Assembly (NCBI RefSeq): GCF_000373565.1
Contig: NZ_KB891842.1
Span: forward strand, 62,001 to 126,000
Direction: 5' to 3'
Origin: Streptomyces sp. HmicA12
GTDB taxonomy: Bacteria > Actinomycetota > Actinomycetes > Streptomycetales > Streptomycetaceae
Length of the DNA: 64,000 nucleotides
Shown here: one piece after another, positions 12,429 through 20,957 of the stretch
How positions within the stretch are numbered: the first letter of the stretch is position 1
Layout: the number at the start of each line of letters is the position of its first letter
Notes under the pieces: generated by a model
What the model saw: only the letters and a program-made list of their open reading frames with translations
Databases searched by the model: none
Told to the model about the DNA's origin: nothing
Position numbers and translations under genes: made by a program

Positions 12429-13400
12429 ATGGAATCCACCCGGTACGACGAGCTGGACCTCCGGATCCTCCAGGCCCTGGAGGCGGACGGGCGGGCGCCG
12501 TTCAGCCGGATCGCGGACGTCATCGGCGTCTCGGACCAGACCGTGGCCCGCCGCTACCGCCGACTCGTCGCCGAGGGCGGCCTGCGCGTCGTCGGCCTCC
12601 AGGACAGCGAGGTCCTCGGCTACGACAACTGGATGCTGCGGCTGCGCTGCGCGCCGGAGGGCGCCGAGACCATCGCCGCGGCGCTGGCCCGCCGCCCCGA
12701 CACGTCCTGGATCGGTCTGACCTCGGGCGGCACCGAGATCGTCTGCGGCACCGTGCCGCGCACCCCCGGCGACCACGACGACCTCCTGCTCGGCAAGCTG
12801 CCCCGCACCCCGCACATCGTGGAGATCCGGGCGCACCTCCTCCTGCACCGCTTCTTCGGCGGCCCCGAGGGCTGGCTGCGCAAGTACGGCCCGCTCGCCG
12901 AGGACCAGGTCGCGGCGCTCCGGCCCCCGCCCGTGTCGGCGGAACCGGTGACGATCACCCCGGAGGACGCCCCGCTGCTGGCCGTCCTCAAGCGCGACGG
13001 CCGCGCCGGCCATCCCGAACTGCAGCGGGCTTCGGGCCGCTCCGAGTCTGCGGTCAAACGCCGCCTGTCCCAGCTCCTCGGCTCCGGGGCGCTCTACATC
13101 GACGTCGAGTACGACACCCAGCGCCTCGGCTACGACGTCGCCGCGATCCTCTGGATCACCGCGGCCCCGCGCCACCTGGACGCCGTGGGCCGCGCCCTGG
13201 CCGACCACCAGGAGATCGCCCACGCGGCTGCGACGGCGGGCCCGTCCAACCTGGTGGCCACGGCCCTGGCCCGCGACACGGCTGACCTGTACGCGTACGT
13301 GAGCGGGAAGCTGGGCCGCCTTGAGGGGGTCGAGCACGTGGAGACGGCGCCGTACATGCGCCGCGTGAAGCAGCTGACGTATCGGCCGCCGATGCGGTGA
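12429..13400 (+). CDS. Lrp/AsnC-family transcriptional regulator (two HTH units)
   Basis: A 323-aa regulator, about twice the usual Lrp length. The first HTH is at residues 5-55 (LDLRILQALEADGRAPFSRIADVIGVSDQTVARRYRRL), followed by a RAM-like ligand domain. A second, weaker AsnC-type HTH follows (DAPLLAVLKRDGRAGHPELQ ... SESAVKRRLSQLL) with a second ligand domain. This duplicated layout is common in actinobacteria. Start is ATG 12429; a GAAGGCGGA tract lies about 8 nt upstream. It is divergent from the DHA2 exporter gene. Confidence 0.9.
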   Translation: MESTRYDELDLRILQALEADGRAPFSRIADVIGVSDQTVARRYRRLVAEGGLRVVGLQDSEVLGYDNWMLRLRCAPEGAETIAAALARRPDTSWIGLTSGGTEIVCGTVPRTPGDHDDLLLGKLPRTPHIVEIRAHLLLHRFFGGPEGWLRKYGPLAEDQVAALRPPPVSAEPVTITPEDAPLLAVLKRDGRAGHPELQRASGRSESAVKRRLSQLLGSGALYIDVEYDTQRLGYDVAAILWITAAPRHLDAVGRALADHQEIAHAAATAGPSNLVATALARDTADLYAYVSGKLGRLEGVEHVETAPYMRRVKQLTYRPPMR

Positions 13401-13674
13401 CGTGTTCTTGGGGCGCCTGGTGCGGGTTCCGTCGTGGCTGGTCGCGCGGTTCCCCGCGCCCCGTGTCGCCTTCGCGTCTGCCGGGCTGTTGTCGTGCGGG
13501 CGGGTGCGGGCCGATGGGGCTTCTCGCGCAGTTCCCCGCGCCCCTGAGGTATGCGCTCCGCGCAGCCTCCTGGGCGAGCGAAGCTCGCTTCAGGGGCGCG
13601 CGGGGAACCGCGCGACCAGCCACGACGAAACCCGCACTCCACCGCCGGGCCGCCGGATCAACGGCGAGAGGCCG
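13401..13674. repeat. Inverted pair of dispersed intergenic repeats between convergent genes
   Basis: The gap between the convergent Lrp and LysR genes is almost wholly repeat. The unit at 13422-13463 reads toward the minus strand (GGCTGGTCGCGCGGTTCCCC). Its inverted partner lies at 13591-13635 (GGGGAACCGCGCGACCAGCC). A third, shorter copy of the minus-reading form is at 13517-13549. The two outer copies could pair as a stem of roughly 40 bp. Related single copies lie at 26588-26640 and 31159-31200. Such units are common in Streptomyces intergenic DNA; here the pair may act as a bidirectional terminator. No gene is seen. Confidence 0.8.
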
Positions 13675-14532
13675 CTACCCCACAGCCCGATGCAACCGCT
13701 CCCCGCCCCCCAGAATCGCCTGCGCCAGCACCGCCCCCGGCCCCGGCCCCGCGGCACCCCGCAGCACGAAGTCCACCTCCCCGAGCTCCGGCAGCCCCAC
13801 CCGCTCGGGCACCCGAACGAGGCCCGGCGGGATGAGTCCACGGGAGTGCGCCATCACCCCGAGCCCGGCCCTGGCCGCCGCGATCAGCCCGTTCAGGGAC
13901 CCACTCGTACAGGCGATGCGCCACGCCCGCCCCTGCCGCTCCAGCGCCTCCAGAGCGAGCGCCCGGGAGATACCCGGCGGCGGATACACGATCAACGGCA
14001 CCGGCCGCTCCGGATCGATCCGCAGCCGCTCGGAGCCGATCCACACCAGCCGGTCGTGCCACACGGACTGACCGCCGGGATCCTCGGGCCGCCGCTTGGC
14101 GAGCACGAGGTCGAGCTTGCCCGCGTCGAGCTGCTCGTGCAGCGTCCCGGACAGCTCGACCGTCAACTCCAGGTCCACCTCGGGGTGTTCCACCCGGAAC
14201 GCCTCCAGGATCTCCGGCAGCCGGGTCAGCACGAAGTCCTCGGAGGCGCCGAACCGCAGCCGCCCGCGCAGCCGCGTCCCGGTGAAGAACGCGGCGGCCT
14301 GCTCGTGCACCTCCAGGATCCGCCGCGCGAACCCGAGCATCGCCTCCCCGTCCTGCGTGAGCTCCACGGAGTGCGTGTCCCGGGTGAACAGGGTCCGCCC
14401 CGTCGCGTCCTCCAGGCGCCGTACGTGCTGGCTGACCGTCGACTGCCGCAGGCCGAGGCGTCGCGCGGCCTGCGTGAAGCTCAGCGTCTGCGCGACGGCC
14501 AGGAACGTCCTCAACTGCCCGGGGTCGTACAT
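13675..14532 (-). CDS. LysR-family transcriptional regulator
   Basis: A 285-aa LysR protein. The N-terminal winged HTH is canonical (LRTFLAVAQTLSFTQAARRLGLRQSTVSQHVRRLEDATGRTLFTRD), and the effector domain starts at RGRLRFGASEDFV. The open frame begins 27 bp further upstream, but ATG 14532 (MYDPGQLRTF) fits the family start. It is divergent from the SBF-like transporter gene over 125 bp, the usual arrangement for a LysR protein and its target. The inducer is unknown. Confidence 0.93.
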   Translation of the reverse strand: MYDPGQLRTFLAVAQTLSFTQAARRLGLRQSTVSQHVRRLEDATGRTLFTRDTHSVELTQDGEAMLGFARRILEVHEQAAAFFTGTRLRGRLRFGASEDFVLTRLPEILEAFRVEHPEVDLELTVELSGTLHEQLDAGKLDLVLAKRRPEDPGGQSVWHDRLVWIGSERLRIDPERPVPLIVYPPPGISRALALEALERQGRAWRIACTSGSLNGLIAAARAGLGVMAHSRGLIPPGLVRVPERVGLPELGEVDFVLRGAAGPGPGAVLAQAILGGGERLHRAVG

Positions 14533-14657
14533 ACCGCCGACCCTACCCCCGCTCATCACGGAGCACGATCACAGTCAGAGCGGTATGCAGGATTCCCGAT
14601 CAAGCGTGAGAGGTGGACGATGGAGAGGGCACGACCTGAACCGAGAGCAAGGAACCA

Positions 14658-15710
14658 ATGAAACGCCTGAGCTGGCCGAGCTGGATGCCGATCGACCCGT
14701 ACATCCTGGCGTTGATAGGGACCGTGGGCCTCGCCGCGCTCCTCCCGGCGCGCGGCGCCGCGGCCGACGTGGCCTCCGGCGCCTCGACCGCCGCCGTCGC
14801 CTTCCTCTTCTTCCTCTACGGGGCGAGACTCTCCACCCGCGAGGCGATGGACGGCCTGCGCCACTGGCGGCTCCACGTCACGGTCCTGGCCTGCACTTTC
14901 GTTCTCTTCCCGCTGCTCGGCCTGGCGGCCCGCGGCCTCGTCCCGGTCCTGCTGCCGCAGAACCTGTACGAGGGCCTGCTCTTCCTCACCCTCGTCCCGT
15001 CGACCATCCAGTCGTCGATCGCGTTCACCTCGATCGCGCGCGGCAACGTCCCGGCGGCGATCTGCGCGGGCTCCTTCTCCTCGCTCGCCGGCATCGTGAT
15101 CACCCCACTCCTCGCGGCGGCCCTGCTCGGCAACAGCGGCGGCGGCTTCTCCACGGACTCCCTGGTGAAGATCGTGCTGCAACTCCTCGTGCCGTTCGTG
15201 GCCGGGCAGTTGCTGCGCCGCTGGGTGGGCGGCTTCATCGCGCGCCACAAGAAGATCCTCGGCTACGTGGACCGCGGCTCGATCCTGCTCGTCGTCTACA
15301 CGGCGTTCAGCGAGGGCATGGTGCAGGGCATCTGGCACCAGGTGAGCGCCGTCCGGCTCGCCGGGCTCCTGGTGGTCGAGGCGGTGGTGCTCGCCGTGAT
15401 GCTGGCGGCGACCTGGTACGGAGCGAAGGCGCTCGGCTTCGACCGGGGCGACCGGATCGCGATCCAGTTCGCCGGATCCAAGAAGTCCCTGGCGTCCGGA
15501 CTGCCCATGGCGAGCGTCCTGTTCGGCGCGCACGCCTCGCTCGCGGTGCTGCCCCTGATGCTGTTCCACCAGATGCAGCTGATGGTGTGCGCGGTCATCG
15601 CCAAGCGCCGCGCGAAGGACCCCGAGGAGCCCGCGGACAACCGGCTCAGCCGGGAGGTCCGAGGCGCAGAGACACGAACCGCGGTCGGTACAGCGACACG
15701 TTCCGGCTGA
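14658..15710 (+). CDS. SBF-like (bile acid:sodium symporter family, YfeH type) transporter
   Basis: A 350-aa membrane protein with about ten hydrophobic segments. Family hallmarks are FLFFLYGARLSTREAMDGL, LVPSTIQSSIAFTSIARGNVPAAICAGSFSS and the late GSKKSLASGLPMASVLF. This is the SBF-like group of BASS transporters. Start is ATG 14658 with AAGGA 6 nt upstream. It is divergent from and probably controlled by the LysR gene. Its last 65 bp overlap the 3' end of the convergent beta-propeller gene. The transported organic anion is not known. Confidence 0.9.
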   Translation: MKRLSWPSWMPIDPYILALIGTVGLAALLPARGAAADVASGASTAAVAFLFFLYGARLSTREAMDGLRHWRLHVTVLACTFVLFPLLGLAARGLVPVLLPQNLYEGLLFLTLVPSTIQSSIAFTSIARGNVPAAICAGSFSSLAGIVITPLLAAALLGNSGGGFSTDSLVKIVLQLLVPFVAGQLLRRWVGGFIARHKKILGYVDRGSILLVVYTAFSEGMVQGIWHQVSAVRLAGLLVVEAVVLAVMLAATWYGAKALGFDRGDRIAIQFAGSKKSLASGLPMASVLFGAHASLAVLPLMLFHQMQLMVCAVIAKRRAKDPEEPADNRLSREVRGAETRTAVGTATRSG

Positions 15711-16908
15711 GCTGCGCCTGCGCGGCGGCGGGCGAGGGGTCCAGCCAGTTGACGTCGTAGCTCAGCACGAGCCGCCCGCCGCCGCCGAGTTCGGGATGCG
15801 CCTGCGGGTTGTACGCGGCGAGCCCGCGCCCGGCGTCCGTGTCCCGCGGCAGGGGCGGCGCGAACGCCTTCGCGGGCCCGTGCCAGGGCCCGGCCGGCGA
15901 ACACGCCCAGTACGACGTGACCTGCCGCAGTCCGCCCGACCCCGCCGCCGTGGTGAACAGGACGTACGTCCCCGACCGCCGTACGACGCTGAACGCGCTG
16001 CCGACCCCGCGCCGTTCCCCGTCCCCGAGCACCGGCGCGGGGCGCGTGCCCCACCGCTTCCCGTCCCGGTACCGCCAGGCCGCGGCGTCCCCGAGCCGCC
16101 CGTCCGGCACGCGCGCGACGTAGGCCCGGTGCACGGGCCGCTGCCCGTCGTCGCCGCCGAAGACGTACGTCCATCCGTCCCCGCCCGCGACCAGGGTCGT
16201 CCCGAACAGCACCCGCCGCGCCGGGTCGCGCACCTGTCGCTGATCGAGGATCTGGGTGATCCCTTCGAGGCGCAGATCGGGCAGCGACAAGGTGGCGACC
16301 TCGGTCGCGGTGGGCACCCCGTAGAGCCAGGATCCGCTGCCCTCGGCCCGCGTCCACAGCAGCACCCGTACGACCTTCTCAGCGGACCCGGGGGAGCGCG
16401 CCTCCACCCGCGCGGCGACGGGCCACCGCCATTCGCCGACGCCCGTGTCCGGGAACAGCGGCGCGGCGACCGTCCGCTGAAGGCGGCCCGAACGCCCCAT
16501 CACCACAGCCGAGTTGCGTACGAAGGGGGCGCTGCCGTCCCGCCAGGAGTGGTCCTGCCCGGCCGGGTTCGGCGCCGGGTGCACGGCCCCCAGATACGTG
16601 TCGGAGAACAGCCACAGCACCCGCCCGTCGGGCAGCCGCACGGAGTGCGACCCGTCTCCGCCGGTCCAGTCGTCGGTACGGGAGGCGTCGTCCCCGTACC
16701 GTACGAACTCGTCGTTCAGGCGCGAGTCGGAGGACCAGGACGAGACGGCCAGAGCCCCGCAACGGGAACCGCCTTCCCCGCCGGGGAGGGCGATCAGCAG
16801 CACCAGCCCGCAGACGACGGCGAGCAGCAGAACGATCAGGGGCACGGGGGACCGCGCGATCAGCCCCCACGGACCGCGAGCCGCCGACGATCGCTCACGA
16901 CCCCACAC
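15646..16908 (-). CDS. Membrane-anchored beta-propeller-like protein (DUF4185/DUF5005 type)
   Basis: About 420 aa. An N-terminal membrane anchor (SPVPLIVLLLAVVCGLVLLI, residues ~25-44) is followed by an extracellular domain with GDDASRTDDWTGGDGSHSV, LPDGRVLWLFSDTYLG and repeated blade-like motifs such as WTYVFGGDD, TYVLFTT and AYNPQAHPEL. These resemble five-bladed propellers related to glycan-active folds and annotated as DUF4185 or DUF5005. The frame is open far upstream. GTG 16908 is the most plausible start because it precedes the anchor, but its ribosome site is weak. No catalytic residues could be assigned. Confidence 0.72.
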   Translation of the reverse strand: MWGRERSSAARGPWGLIARSPVPLIVLLLAVVCGLVLLIALPGGEGGSRCGALAVSSWSSDSRLNDEFVRYGDDASRTDDWTGGDGSHSVRLPDGRVLWLFSDTYLGAVHPAPNPAGQDHSWRDGSAPFVRNSAVVMGRSGRLQRTVAAPLFPDTGVGEWRWPVAARVEARSPGSAEKVVRVLLWTRAEGSGSWLYGVPTATEVATLSLPDLRLEGITQILDQRQVRDPARRVLFGTTLVAGGDGWTYVFGGDDGQRPVHRAYVARVPDGRLGDAAAWRYRDGKRWGTRPAPVLGDGERRGVGSAFSVVRRSGTYVLFTTAAGSGGLRQVTSYWACSPAGPWHGPAKAFAPPLPRDTDAGRGLAAYNPQAHPELGGGGRLVLSYDVNWLDPSPAAAQAQLSRNVSLYRPRFVSLRLGPPG

Positions 16909-16944
16909 GGAAGGCGACGCTAACGTCCCCCGCACCCCGGGTAA

Positions 16945-17157
16945 ACCGCGCCGCACCACGCGGGCCTGGTCGAGTGCGCCCCGGACCCCAAGGACCGACG
17001 CAAGAACGCGGTCACGATCACGCGGAACGGCACCCGCCTGGTCGCGGACTGCGCCCGCGCGGCCCGCGTGGCGAACGACGATCTCCTCGCCCCGCTCGAA
17101 CCCGCCGAACGCGATCAGTTCCTGGAGATGCTGCGCAGGGTGGTGGCCGCCCCGTAG
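16945..17157 (+). pseudogene. Remnant of a MarR-family regulator (C-terminal piece only)
   Basis: After an in-frame stop at 16942 the plus strand encodes GLVECAPDPKDRRKNAV, then TITRNGTRLVADCARAAR, and ends RDQFLEMLRRVVAAP at a TAG at 17155-17157. This is the wing (GLVxxxPDPxDRR) and dimerisation helix of a MarR protein. No start codon, recognition helix or N-terminal half remains, so it is a decayed gene of about 70 codons. It lies between the beta-propeller protein and FdhD, possibly at an old recombination border. Confidence 0.75.
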
Positions 17158-17174
17158 GGGAAACTGCGCGCCGG

Positions 17175-18023
17175 TCAGCTCCGCGCGGCCGGAACCCGCA
17201 GGTCGACCCGGTGCTCGCCCGCGTACACGTTCATGTGGGGACCCCGCAGGAAGCCGATCAGCGTGAGCCCGGTCTCCGCGGCCAGGTCCACCGCGAGCGA
17301 CGACGGCGCCGAGACCGCCGCGAGCACCGGGATGCCCGCCATGACCGCCTTCTGCGCCAGCTCGAAGGAGGCGCGGCCGGAGACCAGCAGGACGGACCGG
17401 GACAGGGGCAGGTCGCCGCTCTGCAGCGCGCGCCCGACCAGCTTGTCGACCGCGTTGTGCCGGCCGACGTCCTCCCGTATGTCGACGAGCGTCCCCTCCT
17501 CGTCGAAGAGCGCGGCGGCGTGCAGACCCCCGGTCCGGTCGAACACGCGCTGGGCCTCGCGCAGCCGGTCGGGGAGCGAGGACAGCAGCTCCGGGGTGAG
17601 CCGGACCGGGGGAGTGTCGGAGATCGGGAACCGGGCCGTGGTGCGCACCGCGTCGAGACTCGCCTTGCCGCACAGCCCGCACGACGAGGTCGTGTACACG
17701 TTCCGCTCGAGGGTGATGTCGGGGAGCACGACCTCGGGGGCCGTCCGCACGTCCACCACGTTGTACGTGTTCGAGCCGTCCTGCGTCGCGCCCGCGCAGT
17801 ACACGATGTTCTGCAGATCGGCGGCGGCGCCGAGCACCCCCTCGCTGACCAGGAAGCCCGCCGCGAGCGCGAAGTCGTCGCCCGGGGTGCGCATCGTGAT
17901 GGCGAGCGGCTTGCCGTTCAGCCGGATCTCCAGGGGTTCCTCGGCGACGAGGGTGTCCGGCCGGGACGTGACGTGCCCGTCCCGTATGCGGATCACCTTG
18001 CGTCGTTCCGTGACACGTCCCAT
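17175..18023 (-). CDS. fdhD: Formate dehydrogenase accessory sulfurtransferase FdhD
   Basis: A 282-aa FdhD that transfers sulfur to the molybdenum cofactor of formate dehydrogenase. The diagnostic CxxC loop is present (TTSSCGLCGKASLD), as are TPGDDFALAAGFLVSEGV, EDVGRHNAVDKLVGRAL and SGRASFELAQKAVMAGIP. Start ATG 18023 (MGRVTERRKV) fits the family; an upstream in-frame ATG at 18083 is possible. It is divergent from an OFA transporter gene, with a perfect operator-like palindrome between them. The enzyme it serves is probably the FdsGBAD formate dehydrogenase about 40 kb downstream, which has no FdhD of its own in the window. Confidence 0.95.
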   Translation of the reverse strand: MGRVTERRKVIRIRDGHVTSRPDTLVAEEPLEIRLNGKPLAITMRTPGDDFALAAGFLVSEGVLGAAADLQNIVYCAGATQDGSNTYNVVDVRTAPEVVLPDITLERNVYTTSSCGLCGKASLDAVRTTARFPISDTPPVRLTPELLSSLPDRLREAQRVFDRTGGLHAAALFDEEGTLVDIREDVGRHNAVDKLVGRALQSGDLPLSRSVLLVSGRASFELAQKAVMAGIPVLAAVSAPSSLAVDLAAETGLTLIGFLRGPHMNVYAGEHRVDLRVPAARS

Positions 18024-18124
18024 AGCTTGATCAGTCCCGGTTCTGTCCGTGCTGGTTGCCGACGAGTTCATTGTCCTGCACATCGAGTGCGAGGCGGCGG
18101 GCGCGGGCGGAGAGTGCCGATGGA

Positions 18125-18140
18125 ATACTGTCTACAGTAT
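18125..18140. promoter_or_regulatory. Operator-like palindrome (site 1) between fdhD and an OFA transporter
   Basis: ATACTGTCTACAGTAT is a perfect 7-bp inverted repeat with a 2-bp centre. It lies in the 217-bp divergent gap, about 100 bp from each start codon. The same ATACTGT/ACAGTAT words recur upstream of both GntR genes, sucC, the acyl-CoA-dehydrogenase-like gene and fdsG, so it is probably an operator for the FCD-GntR proteins encoded at 20958 and 54841. Confidence 0.7.
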
Positions 18141-18240
18141 GGATGCCGAGCCGACAAGGGTCCGCGGCGCGGGCGGTCCGCCCGGCTCTTTCCGCAGGCG
18201 CTCTTCCCAACTCCCTTGGCTCTGCCTACCTTTCGGGATC

Positions 18241-19593
18241 ATGAAGCTCCCTGTCGCGCCACCTGGCTGGAGCCGCTGGCTCGTACCCCCGGCCGCTCTC
18301 TCCGTCCATCTCTCCATCGGCCAGGCCTATGCCTGGAGCGTCTTCAAACCCGCTCTCGAATCGTCGCTGCACCTCAGCGGCACACAGAGCGCGCTGCCGT
18401 TCCAGCTCGGCATCGTGATGCTCGGCCTGTCCGCCGCGTTCGGCGGCACGCTCGTCGAACGCAACGGGCCGCGCTGGGCGATGTCCGTCTCCCTCGTCTG
18501 CTTCTCGCTCGGCTTCCTGCTCTCCGCGCTCGGCGCCGGCCTGGAGCAGTACTGGCTGATCGTCTTCGGCTACGGCTTCGTCGGCGGCATCGGCCTGGGC
18601 ATCGGCTACATCTCCCCGGTCTCCACCCTGATCAAGTGGTTCCCGGACCGCCCCGGCATGGCCACCGGCATCGCGATCATGGGCTTCGGCGGCGGCGCGC
18701 TGATCGCCTCACCGTGGAGCGCGCAGATGCTGGAGTCGTTCGGCGACGGCAACGGCGGCCTGGAACTGGCGTTCCTGGTGCACGGCCTCGTGTACGCGGT
18801 CTTCATGTCGCTGGGCGTGCTCCTTGTCAGGGTGCCGGGCAAGGACGTGCGGGCGGAGTCGCGGGGAACCGCGCGCTCCACACCCACGGGACCGCAGGTG
18901 ACGGCGAATCAGGCCATCCGCACGCCGCAGTTCTGGTGCCTGTGGGTCGTGCTCTGCATGAACGTCACCGCCGGGATAGGCATCCTGGAGAAGGCGGCGC
19001 CGATGATCACCGACTTCTTCCAGGACACCAGCACCCCGGTCTCCGCGTCGGCCGCCGCCGGCTTCGTGGCCCTGCTGTCCGCCGCGAACATGGCGGGCCG
19101 CATCGGCTGGTCCTCGACCTCCGACCTCATCGGCCGCAAGAACGTCTACCGCCTCTACCTCGGCGCGGGCGCCCTGATGTACCTCCTCATCGCCCTCTGG
19201 GGCGACTCCTCGAAACCCCTCTTCGTGCTCTGCGCCCTCGTGATCCTCTCCTTCTACGGAGGCGGCTTCGCGACGATCCCCGCCTACCTGAAGGACCTCT
19301 TCGGCACCCACCAGGTCGGCGCCATCCACGGCCGCCTGCTCACCGCCTGGTCCACGGCGGGCGTGCTCGGCCCGCTCATCGTGAACCGGATCGCCGACAG
19401 CCAGGAAGACGCGGGCAAGCATGGACAGGACCTCTACGGCCTCTCGTTCATGATCATGATCGGCCTGCTGGTCGTCGGCTTCGTCGCCAACGAACTCGTC
19501 CGCCCGGTCCACCACCGCCACCACCTCGTCCCCGCCCCCAGGGAGTCCTCCGATGACGCAGCCGCCGCCCGAGACCGTCAGCAATCCGCCTGA
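18241..19593 (+). CDS. OFA-family MFS transporter (oxalate/formate antiporter type), copy 1
   Basis: A 450-aa 12-TM MFS protein of the OFA family, to which OxlT belongs. Hallmarks are HLSIGQAYAWSVFKPALE in TM1, GIGLGIGYISPVSTLIKWFPDRPGMATG in TM4-5 and NMAGRIGWSSTSDLIGRKNVY in the mid-loop. The start is taken as ATG 18241, where the conserved sequence begins. ATG 18139 is in frame but overlaps the operator-like palindrome. Its 3' end overlaps a 47-aa one-helix gene. Location next to fdhD fits oxalate/formate exchange, but related OFA proteins carry other monocarboxylates. It is clearly divergent from the other three OFA proteins here, which resemble one another. Confidence 0.9.
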   Translation: MKLPVAPPGWSRWLVPPAALSVHLSIGQAYAWSVFKPALESSLHLSGTQSALPFQLGIVMLGLSAAFGGTLVERNGPRWAMSVSLVCFSLGFLLSALGAGLEQYWLIVFGYGFVGGIGLGIGYISPVSTLIKWFPDRPGMATGIAIMGFGGGALIASPWSAQMLESFGDGNGGLELAFLVHGLVYAVFMSLGVLLVRVPGKDVRAESRGTARSTPTGPQVTANQAIRTPQFWCLWVVLCMNVTAGIGILEKAAPMITDFFQDTSTPVSASAAAGFVALLSAANMAGRIGWSSTSDLIGRKNVYRLYLGAGALMYLLIALWGDSSKPLFVLCALVILSFYGGGFATIPAYLKDLFGTHQVGAIHGRLLTAWSTAGVLGPLIVNRIADSQEDAGKHGQDLYGLSFMIMIGLLVVGFVANELVRPVHHRHHLVPAPRESSDDAAAARDRQQSA

Positions 19594-19696
19594 GCGCAGG
19601 GCCCTGATCGCCTTCGCCTGGCTGTGGGTCGGGGCGCCGCTCGCCTACGGCTTGTACGAACTGGTGCAAAAGGCGACACAGCTGTTCACGGGCTGA
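19553..19696 (+). CDS. 47-aa one-helix protein, probable OFA transporter small subunit
   Basis: ATG 19553 is preceded by GGGAG at 8 nt and the frame runs to TGA 19694-19696. The protein has a Pro-rich head, one hydrophobic helix (ALIAFAWLWVGAPLAYGLYE) and a short basic/aromatic tail (LVQKATQLFTG). It overlaps the last 41 bp of the transporter gene in another frame, so translation is probably coupled. Small proteins of this pattern, annotated as 'MFS transporter small subunit', follow OFA transporter genes in other bacteria. No such gene accompanies the other three OFA copies here. Confidence 0.8.
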   Translation: MTQPPPETVSNPPERRALIAFAWLWVGAPLAYGLYELVQKATQLFTG

Positions 19697-19835
19697 TCGG
19701 GCGGAACTCTCCAAGCCTTGCGGCGCATTCCTGTCGCTTACGTCATCCCGTACTCGCGGGTCGCTGGCCAGACTGGAATGTCCGCAGCTCGCACGGGACG
19801 CAGGGCCCACGGGCAAGGCAACGAGGGGACCCTCC

Positions 19836-20783
19836 ATGAACGGTTCGCGCATCGTCGGTATCGGCCACTACCAGCCCGCCAGGATCCTCACCAACGAAGA
19901 GCTGGCGGGCATGGTCGACACCAACGACGAGTGGATCCGCTCCCGCGTCGGCATCCGCACCCGGCACATCGCCGGACCCGACGAACCGGTCGACGAACTC
20001 GCCGCGCACGCCGCCGCCAAGGCCCTGGCGGCGGCAGGCCTGACCGCCGACAGCGTGGACCTGGTCGTCGTCGCCACCTCCACCGCGGTCGACCGTTCCC
20101 CGAACATGGCGTCGCGCGTCGCCCGTCGCCTCGGTGTCCCGTCCCCGGCGGCCCTCGACCTGAACGTCGTGTGCGCCGGCTTCACGCACGCCCTCGCCAC
20201 CGCCGACCACACGCTGCGCGCCGGGGCCGCACGCCGTGCCCTGGTCGTCGGCGCCGACAAGATGTCCGCCGTCACCGACTGGACCGACCGCACCACCTGC
20301 GTCCTGACCGGCGACGGCGCGGGAGCTGTCGTGATCGAGCCGTGCCCGGACGGGGAGGAGCCCGGCATCGGCCCGGTCCTGTGGGGTTCGGTGCCGGAGA
20401 TGGGCAACGCGGTCCGGATCGAGGGCGAGCCCGCGCGCTTCGCCCAGGAGGGCCAGTCCGTCTACCGATGGGCGACCCGCTTCCTGCCCCCGCTGGCCCG
20501 CGAGGCCTGCGAGAAGGCGGGCCTGGCCCCGGCCGACCTGGCCGCCGTCGTGCTCCACCAGGCGAACCTGCGCATCATCGAGCCCCTCGCGGAGAAGATC
20601 GGCGCCGTGAACGCGGTGGTCGCCCGGGACGTCGTCGACTCCGGCAACACCTCCGCCGCGAGCGTCCCGATGGCCCTGTCCAAGCTCGTCGAGCGCGGCG
20701 AACTGCGCAGCGGGGAGCCCGCACTGCTCTTCGGCTTCGGCGGGAACCTCTCGTACGCCGGACAGGTCGTCCGCTGCCCGTGA
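19836..20783 (+). CDS. Beta-ketoacyl-ACP synthase III (FabH-like)
   Basis: A 315-aa KAS III with a full catalytic triad: Cys113 (NVVCAGF), His241 (HQANLRI) and Asn271 (SGNTSAAS). The N-terminus RIVGIGHYQPARILTNEEL and the loop NDEWIRSRVGIRTRHIA are typical of FabH. Start is ATG 19836 with GAGGGG upstream. These enzymes condense an acyl-CoA with malonyl-ACP. It is a lone gene between the OFA/small-subunit pair and the GntR gene, and is probably not the housekeeping FabH, which normally sits with fabD/acpP. The link to oxalate metabolism is positional only. Confidence 0.93.
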   Translation: MNGSRIVGIGHYQPARILTNEELAGMVDTNDEWIRSRVGIRTRHIAGPDEPVDELAAHAAAKALAAAGLTADSVDLVVVATSTAVDRSPNMASRVARRLGVPSPAALDLNVVCAGFTHALATADHTLRAGAARRALVVGADKMSAVTDWTDRTTCVLTGDGAGAVVIEPCPDGEEPGIGPVLWGSVPEMGNAVRIEGEPARFAQEGQSVYRWATRFLPPLAREACEKAGLAPADLAAVVLHQANLRIIEPLAEKIGAVNAVVARDVVDSGNTSAASVPMALSKLVERGELRSGEPALLFGFGGNLSYAGQVVRCP

Positions 20784-20863
20784 CACACGGGCCCGAAGGG
20801 GTATCCGGGGTGCCGGAGATGTGACGAGGCCAACTCCCCCTAGCTGTAGCGATTGTGCTCGGT

Positions 20864-20873
20864 AAACTGTATT
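20864..20873. promoter_or_regulatory. Operator-like half site (site 2) upstream of the first GntR gene
   Basis: AAACTGTATT contains the ACTGTAT word of the repeated operator, about 85 bp upstream of the regulator start, but no good second arm is visible. It could be a weak autoregulatory site. Confidence 0.4.
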
Positions 20874-20957
20874 CCAAAGACAATCCGTCGGAATCGGCTT
20901 GCCGGACGTACCGAGGCCCAGGGGCCGAGGAGCCCGTAGCCCAGGAGGGGGACCGCG

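Noticed and set aside
18139-18240. Upstream start (ATG 18139) for the first OFA transporter
   Set aside because: It would put the start codon on the edge of the operator-like palindrome and add a Pro/Arg-rich head unlike the family. ATG 18241 begins the conserved protein, though its ribosome site is weak.
16974-19556. An 860-codon plus-strand frame running through fdhD and the OFA gene
   Set aside because: It crosses two well-supported genes, one on the other strand, and has no domain.
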